Of a stretch of DNA of 64,000 nucleotides, positions 18,981 through 26,797 are shown in pieces (within the stretch, counting starts at the first letter, position 1; each line of letters starts with the position of its first letter). The DNA is from Bog-950 sp964423405 (GTDB lineage: Bacteria; Bacteroidota; Bacteroidia; Chitinophagales; LD1): NCBI GenBank assembly GCA_964423405.1, contig CAYREY010000008.1:1-64000 (forward strand), given 5' to 3'. The position numbers were made by a program, and so were the translations under genes. Below the pieces are notes generated by a model, which worked only from the letters and a program-made list of their open reading frames with translations, searched no databases and had not been told where the DNA came from.

Positions 18981-19223
18981 AAAACAGCCTCCCCCACCTA
19001 ACCTCCCCAAGGGGAGGGATTAGTTCGCCAGACCATTTTAACTGTTGTCGTCAACGGTTATATCCATACCAACACCTCACTATTGTAATACAGTAACAAC
19101 CCCTGTAAATTAATAGCAGGATTTATTCTAAAAACCTGTAAACCTACTTTAGGATAATGCGCCTGCAACAATATCGGCAACCCTGGTTCCTCCCCTTGGG
19201 GAGGTTAGGTGGGGGATGTATTT
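18981..19223 (+). repeat. Palindrome-ended repeat, copy A (243 bp)
   Basis: The copy begins AAAACAGCCTCCCCCACC and ends GGTGGGGGATGTATTT, so its ends are imperfect inverted repeats. Each end also holds a GC-rich hairpin, CCTCCCC-AA-GGGGAGG at the left and CCTCCCC-TT-GGGGAGG at the right. The interior of about 180 bp is AT-rich and non-coding. It matches copy B (19631-19874) without a mismatch except in the last 35 bases. Confidence 0.95.
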
Positions 19224-19225
19224 AG

Positions 19226-19615
19226 CTATTCAGCTTTTTGCTCGGCCTCTATCTCTCTAATCTTTTCTTCAATCATTCTTACTACGTTTATCAAATCTGT
19301 CATTACCATATAGTGCCGCACGCGTAATGTATAATAGCCTAGTTTCTTCAACCGGTTATCTCTTTGGGCATCTTCCTCTATTTTATGGTCGTGGTTAACA
19401 CCGTCAACTTCTATCAGTAGCATTAGTTCTTTACAGAAAAAATCGGCTATGTAATTATCTATCGCCCGTTGCCTGCTAAACCGGTATCCCATCATTTTGC
19501 TATTGCTTAATACTAGTTGCCACAGCTTTCTTTCTCCAGGTGTTCCCTCTTTCCTTTGCTTTCGGGCAAAATTTTTTAGATCCTTATTATAATTATAGTT
19601 GCTGTGTTCCGTCAT
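19226..19615 (-). CDS. DUF559 endonuclease-like protein (PD-(D/E)xK / Vsr-like)
   Basis: 129 aa from ATG 19615 (MTEHSNYNYN). The open frame actually continues upstream into repeat copy B through a TTG, giving a Gly-rich prefix that I take as non-native. Conserved DUF559 positions are intact: GERKLW (27-32), GYRFSRQRAIDNYIADFF with the active-site Asp58, IEVDGVNH with Glu69, Asp71 and His75, then QRDNRLKKLGYYTLRVRH. This is the fold of very-short-patch-repair and related nucleases; the family's physiological role is unestablished. It lies opposite to rlmN and is boxed in by two near-identical repeats. Confidence 0.9.
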   Translation of the reverse strand: MTEHSNYNYNKDLKNFARKQRKEGTPGERKLWQLVLSNSKMMGYRFSRQRAIDNYIADFFCKELMLLIEVDGVNHDHKIEEDAQRDNRLKKLGYYTLRVRHYMVMTDLINVVRMIEEKIREIEAEQKAE

Positions 19616-19630
19616 TTCATAAATGTACAC

Positions 19631-19874
19631 AAAACAGCCTCCCCCACCTAACCTCCCCAAGGGGAGGGATTAGTTCGCCAGACCATTTTAACTGTTGTCG
19701 TCAACGGTTATATCCATACCAACACCTCACTATTGTAATACAGTAACAACCCCTGTAAATTAATAGCAGGATTTATTCTAAAAACCTGTAAACCTACTTT
19801 AGGATAATGCGCCTGCAACAATATCGGCAACCCTGGTTCCTCCCCATGGGGAAGGTTAGGTGGGAGATGTATTT
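19631..19874 (+). repeat. Palindrome-ended repeat, copy B (244 bp)
   Basis: Same orientation as copy A. The first about 210 bases are identical; the right end has one T-to-A change in the hairpin centre, one inserted A and one G-to-A change. Its right end reads, on the minus strand, ACATCTCCCACCTAACC, and the TAA in this string is the stop codon of the SRPBCC gene. Confidence 0.95.
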
Positions 19875-20341
19875 TTTTCAGCCCATTCTTTCAGCGCCTT
19901 TGCCTGCCTTTCAAAACCATTCTGCACAGCCTTAAGGGGTATAAAGTATTTAAGCAGTCCGGTAAACTCTTCGCGGGTGCGGTACAGGGTGGGCTGGCCG
20001 GGCTGTTGGGTTAGCCACTGGTAGCGGGTAGCCTTAACCAGTCCCAGCGTTGCCAGTATATCGGTGTACCGGTAAGCCCAGTGGGCGCGTATAGTTCCAC
20101 TGGCATCGGCAACGGGCTCCTGTACTTCGGTAATTACTTCGCCACTGGTGGCGGTACCACCATTTTGCCAGCGCACATATAGCTTCATAGTAGTACCGGG
20201 TTGGCTTACATCGCCCATGCGGTCGGCACGGTACACAAAGGGGTTCCATTCGCCATAAGCATCGGTATGCAGCATTACCTGCCAAACTTTTTCGAGTGGC
20301 GCATTAATGGTTAGTTGGGTTTCGGCGGCTATAACACGCAT
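19856..20341 (-). CDS. SRPBCC (START/Bet v1-like) protein, 3' end formed by repeat copy B
   Basis: 161 aa. LTINAPLEKVWQVMLHTDAY opens the helix-grip fold, EWNPFVYRA follows and the long C-terminal helix is FERQAKALKEWAEKN. This matches the polyketide-cyclase/AHSA1-like SRPBCC family, which binds hydrophobic ligands; no reaction can be assigned. The last codons, ACA TCT CCC ACC TAA, lie inside repeat copy B, so the original end of the gene has been replaced or extended by TSPT and a repeat-derived stop. The core fold is complete, so the protein is probably still functional. Confidence 0.85.
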   Translation of the reverse strand: MRVIAAETQLTINAPLEKVWQVMLHTDAYGEWNPFVYRADRMGDVSQPGTTMKLYVRWQNGGTATSGEVITEVQEPVADASGTIRAHWAYRYTDILATLGLVKATRYQWLTQQPGQPTLYRTREEFTGLLKYFIPLKAVQNGFERQAKALKEWAEKNTSPT

Positions 20342-20452
20342 GGTATGTAAACATAGTTTTATTGCTACACATAGGTAAAAAGTGTTTACTTAATAATTTG
20401 TAAACCACTGCACGGCTACTGTATAGCTCACAGCAATTCTTATTTTTGAAGC

Positions 20453-21103
20453 ATGGCTAAAACAGCTTTAATTATAGGTGCTACCGGTTTGGTGGGCAGC
20501 CATTGCCTGAACGAGCTGCTGGCTTCGCCGGCGTATGATAAGGTAATAGCATTAACCCGCAGGGCACTTGAAGTTACTAACCCAAAGCTGCACAACGTAG
20601 TTACTGCTTTCGACGATCAGGATGCCCTGCTTCGCCAGGTACAATGCGATGATGTGTTTTGTGCCATAGGTACCACCATAGCCAAAGCCGGCAGCCAGGA
20701 GGCTTTTAAACACGTTGATTTGATAATACCCGCCATGATTGCCCGCCTGGCTCATGTAAAAGGCGCCCGCCGGTTTATATTGGTATCGTCGTTAGGGGCC
20801 AATGCCGGCTCTATGGTTTTTTATAACAAAGTTAAAGGCCAGCTGGAAGAAACACTTAAACAACAAGGCTATCAATCGCTTATTATTTTCAGGCCATCTA
20901 TATTACTGGGCGAGCGAACTGAAAAGCGCAGTGGTGAAGCCATAGCACAGGCCGTAGCGCAAAAAATGCCTTTTTTATTCAGTGGCCCGTTTAAAAAATA
21001 CCAGGGCACACCGGCTGGTTTGCTGGCTAAAAAAATGGTAGCCATGGCACAGCAAAACATTACCGGCGTTCGCATTGTAGAGAACGATGAGATAATGAAC
21101 TAA
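20453..21103 (+). CDS. Atypical short-chain dehydrogenase (HTATIP2/YbjT-like NAD(P)-binding protein)
   Basis: 216 aa. The Rossmann start is ALIIGATGLVGSHCLNELL (GxTGxxG). DDVFCAIGTTIAKAGS and RFILVSSLGANAGSMVFYNKVKG follow, where Ser and Tyr-x-x-x-Lys of SDR enzymes are recognisable, then LIIFRPSILLGER. This is the layout of the human HTATIP2/TIP30 and bacterial oxidoreductase-like relatives. It is usually a NADPH-binding protein of unknown substrate. It is divergent from the SRPBCC gene across 111 bp and precedes the CapA-like gene by 32 bp. Confidence 0.85.
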   Translation: MAKTALIIGATGLVGSHCLNELLASPAYDKVIALTRRALEVTNPKLHNVVTAFDDQDALLRQVQCDDVFCAIGTTIAKAGSQEAFKHVDLIIPAMIARLAHVKGARRFILVSSLGANAGSMVFYNKVKGQLEETLKQQGYQSLIIFRPSILLGERTEKRSGEAIAQAVAQKMPFLFSGPFKKYQGTPAGLLAKKMVAMAQQNITGVRIVENDEIMN

Positions 21104-21135
21104 CAAACCGCATACATCTTTAGCATATACAACCC

Positions 21136-23085
21136 GTGAGCACAACAAGCACTATACCTGGTACTAACCGCGCATTTATTTTTTACAAAAACCTGCGCAC
21201 CGCTTTGCTTTGCCTGCTGGCATATGGCGCCACCCTGCAGCCACTATCGGCGCAGGATAAAGAAAAAGAAAACACGTTTATCAATTTCCGCCAGCGCCTG
21301 TTACTGCAAAAACGCGATGATGCCGGCAACTCTGTAGAAAAGATAGACTCGTTCAGCAAGCTGCACCTGATGATTGCCGGTAACGTGTACCAAACCGAAA
21401 AGCACGCTTCCTATGCCTACGATAATGCCACCGGCCGTTACGATTACCGCAGCCAGCTTAAGTACGTACAACCCCTGCTTAACCTGGGCGATATTAGTAT
21501 TGTAAACCTTAAAACGTTTTTCAGCAACGATTCGCGCAATATGTTTTCATCGCCCGATGAGTTTGGCCTGGCATTGAAATATGCTGGCATTAACGCCGTG
21601 GTAGAGGCCAACGTACACAGCGCCAATGTGCAGAAAGATGTATTAAAACGCACCCAGGAGGTACTGGACGATTACGATATTTTTCATACCGGAGCCTTTT
21701 TAGATAGCCGCCAGCGCCAGGGCAACTACCCCATGATAATGAATAAGAAGGGGTTTAAAATTGCCATACTTAACTATACCAACCTTACCACCCGCCCTTC
21801 GCAATCGCGCGATTTTATAATAAACGAAATAGATAAAACACAGATAGACCGCGATATGCGCCTGCTGCGCGCCTACCACCCCGATTTTACCATTGTGTAT
21901 TTTGATTGGGGCTCCAACCAGCAGGATGCGCCCAGCTATGCACAGCAGGAGCTGGCACAGTATGTTTTTCAGGCAGGAGCCAACCTGGTGGTAGGTACAC
22001 ACCCCAATATGCCCATGCGGCTGGAGACCATGAACTACAGCTATAACAATACCCAGCAGGAGGGCATTATTGCTTACTCGCTGGGCAACCTGCTGGCCAG
22101 TAACGAGGATATTAAAAACCGCAACGGTTTTATTATTGATATGGAAATTCAGAAAAACAATTTTACCACCGAAACACGTGTAAGCGACTGGGGCGTAATA
22201 CCGGTATATACCTATTACGACACTACTACCGTTAAGGGCAAAACAAGCATTTACAGTGTGCCGTGCGCCAACGTAGAGAGCGGCGATATTTTTCCGAATA
22301 TACCATACATAGAAAAACGCCGGGCAGTAAACAGCGCCTACCAGATACGCAAAATGCTGGGCAACATAGCCGATGAAATACAGTACAACCTGAACGAGCT
22401 GATAGTAAACAACGTAGAGGAAAGCATAAACATTACCAACGCACCGCTTAACAACAAGTACAACCCCAAGCGCGAAGATGATGTAAAACCAAGTGCCGCA
22501 CCGGTATTGCCGGTTACCGATTCTACCGGTAGCATCAACCCGCCATCGCTGGCACTACTGTATGGGCAGCCCGAAGTAAAACCGGTAGCCAGGGAAACTA
22601 CTTCTACCTCTTCGGCCAGCCGCAATGCAGCCGCCCGTAAAAACGAAAAAGATAACTCGTACCTGTCGCAAAAGCGCCGGGCAGAAGAAGCTTTCTTCGA
22701 CCCGCAACCAGCTACTGCTACCAATAGCACGCCGGTAAAAGCCGAGCCGGTTAGTGTTACTTCTGCTACTGTTTCGGGTATCTCGGCTTCGGGTGGCGGC
22801 ATAACGGCCAATACCACCATAGCCAAAGCGCCGGAGTTTGTACTGCCCAAAGATACGGTTTACCGTATTCAGTTTTATGCACTTAAAAACTACATACCGC
22901 TCGATACTAACTACTATACCCACTTAAAAGGGTACGATATATGGTACGAAGAAAGCCTGTATAAGTATATGCTGGGCCTGTTCCGCAATTACGATGAATG
23001 CGAACGTTATTGGAAAACACAGATACAGCCGCGCTATAAACAAAGTTTTATTGTGCGCTTTGTAGATGGTAAACGCTCTAAATGA
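21136..23085 (+). CDS. CapA/PgsA-like (PGA_cap) exported protein with SPOR-like C-terminus
   Basis: 649 aa, GTG start. The signal segment ends near PLSA. Residues about 70-350 match the metallophosphatase-like CapA fold: IDSFSKLHLMIAGNVYQTE, VNLKTFFSNDSRN, INAVVEANVHSANV, FTIVYFDWGSNQ, VVGTHPNMPMRLE and IIAYSLGNLLAS. Several usual metal residues (the first D of GD, and His in the HPH block) look altered: GN instead of GD and THPN instead of HPH, so catalysis may be lost. A low-complexity Ser/Thr/Pro linker (about 460-575) leads to YRIQFYALKNYIPLDTNYY, a SPOR-like peptidoglycan-binding domain. Its end overlaps coaX by 4 bp. Confidence 0.8.
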   Translation: MSTTSTIPGTNRAFIFYKNLRTALLCLLAYGATLQPLSAQDKEKENTFINFRQRLLLQKRDDAGNSVEKIDSFSKLHLMIAGNVYQTEKHASYAYDNATGRYDYRSQLKYVQPLLNLGDISIVNLKTFFSNDSRNMFSSPDEFGLALKYAGINAVVEANVHSANVQKDVLKRTQEVLDDYDIFHTGAFLDSRQRQGNYPMIMNKKGFKIAILNYTNLTTRPSQSRDFIINEIDKTQIDRDMRLLRAYHPDFTIVYFDWGSNQQDAPSYAQQELAQYVFQAGANLVVGTHPNMPMRLETMNYSYNNTQQEGIIAYSLGNLLASNEDIKNRNGFIIDMEIQKNNFTTETRVSDWGVIPVYTYYDTTTVKGKTSIYSVPCANVESGDIFPNIPYIEKRRAVNSAYQIRKMLGNIADEIQYNLNELIVNNVEESINITNAPLNNKYNPKREDDVKPSAAPVLPVTDSTGSINPPSLALLYGQPEVKPVARETTSTSSASRNAAARKNEKDNSYLSQKRRAEEAFFDPQPATATNSTPVKAEPVSVTSATVSGISASGGGITANTTIAKAPEFVLPKDTVYRIQFYALKNYIPLDTNYYTHLKGYDIWYEESLYKYMLGLFRNYDECERYWKTQIQPRYKQSFIVRFVDGKRSK

Positions 23086-23795
23086 ACCTGGCAATAGACA
23101 TTGGCAATACAAATACCAAGTTCGGGCTGTTTAACGGCACCGAAATGGTGGCCATGCATACCGGCGAAGAAGCACTCTCTACAACGCTCCAGACCGGTTT
23201 CGTAACAAATGCCATCCTTTCTAAGACCGGAATGAACGAAAGTGTGGAAAAACTTCTACAACAGCACGGGGTTCCCTACATTATACTTTCGGCGCAGCTT
23301 AACCTGCCCATAACCCTGCACTACACCACCCCGCATACCCTGGGTGCCGACAGGCTGGCCGGCTCGGTGGCAGCGCATTTTTTATTTACCGGCCAAAACG
23401 TATTAAAAATTGATTTTGGTACCTGTATTACTTACGATGTGGTAACAGCACAACACCAGTACCTGGGTGGGGCTATTTCGCCGGGCATGACCATGCGCTT
23501 TAAAGCGCTTAACAACTACACCGCAAAGTTGCCGCTTATAGACCCTTTGCAGTATAATACATACCCCCTTACCGGCACCGATACAGCCTCCTCCATACTC
23601 AGCGGGGTGGTAAATGGTATAAAACACGAGGTAACGGGTATAATAAAAGAATATGATGAGCGTTTGGGAAACCTGCGGGTGGTAGCTACAGGGGGTAATG
23701 CCCCATTGTTTGTTACTCTGCTCAAATGTGAGATATTTGCCCGCCCTTATCTTGTACTGGAAGGGCTAAACCGAATTTTGAACTATAACCTATAA
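23082..23795 (+). CDS. coaX: Type III pantothenate kinase
   Basis: 237 aa. IDIGNTNTKFGLFNG is the phosphate-1 loop; TLGADRLAGSVAAHF is the G-A-D-R motif; KIDFGTCITYDVV carries the catalytic Asp and the phosphate-2 loop; GGAISPGMTMRFKALNNYTAKLP is typical. It phosphorylates pantothenate in the first step of CoA synthesis and, as a type III enzyme, is insensitive to feedback by CoA. Its ATG overlaps the CapA-like stop (ATGA), so it is translationally coupled. The next gene starts 1 bp after its stop. Confidence 0.97.
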   Translation: MNLAIDIGNTNTKFGLFNGTEMVAMHTGEEALSTTLQTGFVTNAILSKTGMNESVEKLLQQHGVPYIILSAQLNLPITLHYTTPHTLGADRLAGSVAAHFLFTGQNVLKIDFGTCITYDVVTAQHQYLGGAISPGMTMRFKALNNYTAKLPLIDPLQYNTYPLTGTDTASSILSGVVNGIKHEVTGIIKEYDERLGNLRVVATGGNAPLFVTLLKCEIFARPYLVLEGLNRILNYNL

Positions 23796-23796
23796 A

Positions 23797-25152
23797 GTGG
23801 AAAAGAGAGAATTTTACAGTAAACAGGCACTGGCTGGTAGTTTTATAATGCGTAGCATGCTTGCGTTGCTGGTTGTAGGTACTTACCTGCAGGCTTTTTC
23901 TCAATCATCATCGCCTTACTCGCGCTATGGGCTGGGCTCGGTGTACTCGCCGGTGTTTTCGGCTAACCGCGCCATGGGCGACCTGGCCGCACCTTACGTT
24001 AGCGGTGTGCATATTAACTACGCCAACCCCGCATCTTATGCCTCGCTTACCCGCACTACCGTTGAGCTGGGCATGCGTCTGGATGGTGCCAATATTTACA
24101 GTGGCGACTCTAACTATGCCGCTTTTCAGCCTAACATCAGCCACCTGGCGCTGGCATTTGCGCCTAACGAACAGGCTAAAAAACGCAACTGGGGCGTAAG
24201 CCTGGGCCTGTTGCCCTACACCAATATCAACTATACGTTTATTCAGGATTTTAACGACACCACCCTGGGCGCTTACCGTATGGTACATGCCGGCAAAGGC
24301 TCGCTGTACAATGTATATGCCGGTGGGGCGTATAAAATAAAAGGCTTCTCTATAGGCGCCAACTTTGGTTTTATGTTCGGCAAGCTCGACTATCAGAAAA
24401 CCATTACTTTTCCCGATAGCGTATATGCCCTTAGCTCGCGCAACATTACCAGTATGAACGTGCGTAGCTTTAGCTACACCATAGGGGTACAATACGCCTA
24501 CCAGATATACCACCACAGCGGTGCCGAGCGCCGGCAGGATATAAACATGATACTGGGCGCTTATGGCTCGGGCGGTATAAAAATGGGTGCTAAAATTTCT
24601 AACTACTGGGACCGCTTTTATATAGACCCCACCTATGGCGTATTACCTGTAGATACCCCTTCGGCCAGCTTTAATAAAAATGCAACTATCAACCTGCCGT
24701 TCAATATAGCTGCCGGTGCTATGTTTGGTAACGAAATGTTCTGGATGATTGGTGCCGATTTTAAATACATGAACTGGAAAAGCTATACCTCGCCGCTAAA
24801 CAATGGTGGCCTGGCCGATAGCTGGCGCATTTCGGTAGGTGCACAAATTATACCTAACGCCGAAGAAACCAACCGCAAAAAATACCTGAGCCTGGTACAG
24901 TACCGCCTGGGTGCCTACGTGGGCAAAAGCGAAATAGTGTACAACAGCAAACAACTTACCGAGGCCGGTGGCACTGTCGGTTTGGGCTTTCCGTTTAAAC
25001 GGGCCGGCTTTATGTCGGGCCGCCTGAACCTGGCCGGCGATTTTGGCCGCCGCAGCACCAGCGATGCTACCGCTATCAGCGAAACATTCTACCGCGTAAC
25101 CGTTGGTTTCGTAATCAACGATATCTGGTTTATTAAACGTAAATTCGATTAA
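23797..25152 (+). CDS. Bacteroidota outer-membrane beta-barrel protein
   Basis: 451 aa from GTG 23797, immediately after coaX; ATG 23848 (MRSMLALLVVG) is an alternative and gives a cleaner signal peptide cleaved after FSQ. The mature N-terminus SSPYSRYGLGSV is a hallmark of a Bacteroidota outer-membrane family related to FadL/OMPP1-like barrels, followed by MGDLAAPYVSGVHINYANPAS. The rest is alternating aromatic beta strands ending in FVINDIWFIKRKFD. Position between coaX and lptC is conserved in the phylum as I know it. Its role in the envelope is not established. Confidence 0.85.
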   Translation: MEKREFYSKQALAGSFIMRSMLALLVVGTYLQAFSQSSSPYSRYGLGSVYSPVFSANRAMGDLAAPYVSGVHINYANPASYASLTRTTVELGMRLDGANIYSGDSNYAAFQPNISHLALAFAPNEQAKKRNWGVSLGLLPYTNINYTFIQDFNDTTLGAYRMVHAGKGSLYNVYAGGAYKIKGFSIGANFGFMFGKLDYQKTITFPDSVYALSSRNITSMNVRSFSYTIGVQYAYQIYHHSGAERRQDINMILGAYGSGGIKMGAKISNYWDRFYIDPTYGVLPVDTPSASFNKNATINLPFNIAAGAMFGNEMFWMIGADFKYMNWKSYTSPLNNGGLADSWRISVGAQIIPNAEETNRKKYLSLVQYRLGAYVGKSEIVYNSKQLTEAGGTVGLGFPFKRAGFMSGRLNLAGDFGRRSTSDATAISETFYRVTVGFVINDIWFIKRKFD

Positions 25153-25763
25153 TGACGTTGGTTGCGCCAACAGTAAAGCACAAAGTAAACGGCTGCAAGG
25201 TCGTTATGCCTTCCTGCATCTATTCTGTGTTCCTGGTTCTTGGCTCCATGTTCTTTTTTTCTTCGTGCAATAACAGCATGGAAGAAGTAAACCAGGTAGT
25301 ATCGCGGGCTAACGTAAAAATAGAGCGCGGTAAAGATGTGGTGATAAACTACTCCGATAACGGCGTGGTACGCATACAGGCCATGGGCCCCACCGCTACC
25401 CGTTTCAATACCGAAAAACCTTACCTCGAATTTTCGGATGGTTTTAAAATTTTATTTTATAACGATGCGCATCAGGTAGAAAGCACCCTTACCTCGCGCT
25501 ATGCTACCGCTGTAGAAAACAGCCATACTATGACCGCCCGCGATAGTGTGGTAGTAGTAAACGTAAAGGGCGAAGTGCTGAACACCGATGAGTTGATTTG
25601 GGATGAAGACAAAAAAATTATCTACTCCAACTCGTTTGTAAAAATTTCTACCGCCGATGAGATATTGTACGGTAACGGCATGATAGCCAACGAAAATTTT
25701 ACCGATTATACCATTAAGCACATCACCGGTATTATAAAGGTAAAAACCAGCGACCTGCAATAA
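25152..25763 (+). CDS. lptC: LPS export ABC transporter periplasmic protein LptC
   Basis: 203 aa. The ATG overlaps the preceding TAA by one base. A hydrophobic anchor with a lipobox-like FFFSSC spans about residues 24-39. The OstA/LptC fold follows: INYSDNGVVRIQAMGPT, EFSDGFKILFYNDAHQVESTL, a run YATAVENSHTMTARDSVVVVN, and ELIWDEDKKIIYSNSFVKI, which is the strongest LptC signature, then GNGMIANENFTDY. It would pass LPS from LptBFG to LptA in the periplasm. It closes the coaX run. Confidence 0.92.
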   Translation: MTLVAPTVKHKVNGCKVVMPSCIYSVFLVLGSMFFFSSCNNSMEEVNQVVSRANVKIERGKDVVINYSDNGVVRIQAMGPTATRFNTEKPYLEFSDGFKILFYNDAHQVESTLTSRYATAVENSHTMTARDSVVVVNVKGEVLNTDELIWDEDKKIIYSNSFVKISTADEILYGNGMIANENFTDYTIKHITGIIKVKTSDLQ

Positions 25764-25764
25764 C

Positions 25765-26736
25765 TCAGTTACCCAACACTTCTTTTTCCTTTTCTGTTGT
25801 TAAACCGGTGGCGGGGCTTTTCCAATTCTGGCTATCGTGGTAAGCTATGGTTTGCTCCAGCGATTTTTTTAAGCCGGTATGCGCTACGTTAAAATCACTC
25901 AGCCATTGGCTACCGGCTACACTAAATTTAAACGGCACGTACAGCGGAAACTGTGCAGGGTTTAGCCCGTGTTTATCCATCAGCGCTGGTGTGGCAGCTA
26001 CAAATGCAACCTGCCGGCCCAATAGTGCGGCTGTTTCATTTACTACTTGTTTTACCGGTATGCTGGTTTCAGAAATGGTATTGTACACCACCTGGTGCAC
26101 CGGTGTTTCTATAGCATGTAAAATAGCCTGCGCCAGGTCTTCGGCATAGGTAAGTGCAATCGAAAAATCGTCGGGTATCAGTATTTGGTTATTGAATTTT
26201 GCCCGGTATAGCCAGTAGTATAATCGTTCGGTCCAGTCGTACCGGCCATATATAAAGCTTGGGCGCAGTATTATTTTATCCAGCCAGGTTTGCTGTAGCA
26301 GTATACGCTCCATTTCGGCTTTCTTCTCACCATAAGCATCGGGCAGTTTCGAAATTTTTTGCGCATCGGTACAATCCAGTATTTCATCAGTTTCGGTCAC
26401 AGCGCGGCCTTCAAATTTTTCGAGCCCGAACACCGATATGGTTGAAATAAAAATATACCGCCCTACATTTCCTTTCAGGTTGCCCAGCAGCTTTTCAAAC
26501 GTTACTGGGTAGTAACCGCTAAAATCAATCACACAATCCCAGTGCTGGTTGTACACCTGTTGTATATCGTCGGTCTCGCGGTTGCCGTGCAGTTGTTTCA
26601 CATCGGCAAACAAACCGGTATTGCTTTTTCCGCGGTTAAACAGGGTTACATCGTATTGTGGCAGGCTGCGTAGTTTTTCTACCAGTATACGGCCCACAAA
26701 CATGGTGCCTCCCAGTATTAGTACTTTTTTGTTCAT
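25765..26736 (-). CDS. NAD-dependent epimerase/dehydratase family protein (extended SDR)
   Basis: 323 aa. The nucleotide-binding loop is LILGGTMFVGRILVEKL (GGTxFVG). DCVIDFSGYYP and RYIFISTISVFG follow, with Ser, then DAYGEKKAEMER containing the YxxxK pair of the active site. LRPSFIYGRYDWTERLYY is the usual substrate-loop region of this subgroup, in which GGTxFVG proteins are related to isoflavone-reductase-like and mRNA-binding CSP41-like SDRs. The substrate is unknown. It converges with lptC, leaving 1 bp between the two stop codons. Confidence 0.88.
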   Translation of the reverse strand: MNKKVLILGGTMFVGRILVEKLRSLPQYDVTLFNRGKSNTGLFADVKQLHGNRETDDIQQVYNQHWDCVIDFSGYYPVTFEKLLGNLKGNVGRYIFISTISVFGLEKFEGRAVTETDEILDCTDAQKISKLPDAYGEKKAEMERILLQQTWLDKIILRPSFIYGRYDWTERLYYWLYRAKFNNQILIPDDFSIALTYAEDLAQAILHAIETPVHQVVYNTISETSIPVKQVVNETAALLGRQVAFVAATPALMDKHGLNPAQFPLYVPFKFSVAGSQWLSDFNVAHTGLKKSLEQTIAYHDSQNWKSPATGLTTEKEKEVLGN

Positions 26737-26797
26737 AGCGGCAAGTTAGTTAATACACCTTAGGGTATAGCGGGGTTAACGGTTATTTAACCCGTTT

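Larger units (their letters stand above)
18981..19874. mobile_element. Putative DUF559 nuclease cassette flanked by direct repeats
   Basis: Two directly repeated copies (offset 650 bp) of a palindrome-ended sequence enclose one small nuclease-like gene and almost nothing else: 2 bp lie between copy A and the stop codon side, 15 bp between the start codon and copy B. The outer ends are inverted relative to each other, so the whole 894 bp unit has the form of a composite element. I see no clear target duplication. Mobility is inferred from the near-identity of the copies and from their invasion of a neighbouring gene end. Confidence 0.55.

Noticed and set aside
18962..19225. CRISPR-like repeats near rlmN
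   Set aside because: There are only two long copies separated by a gene, with no regular spacers or cas genes.
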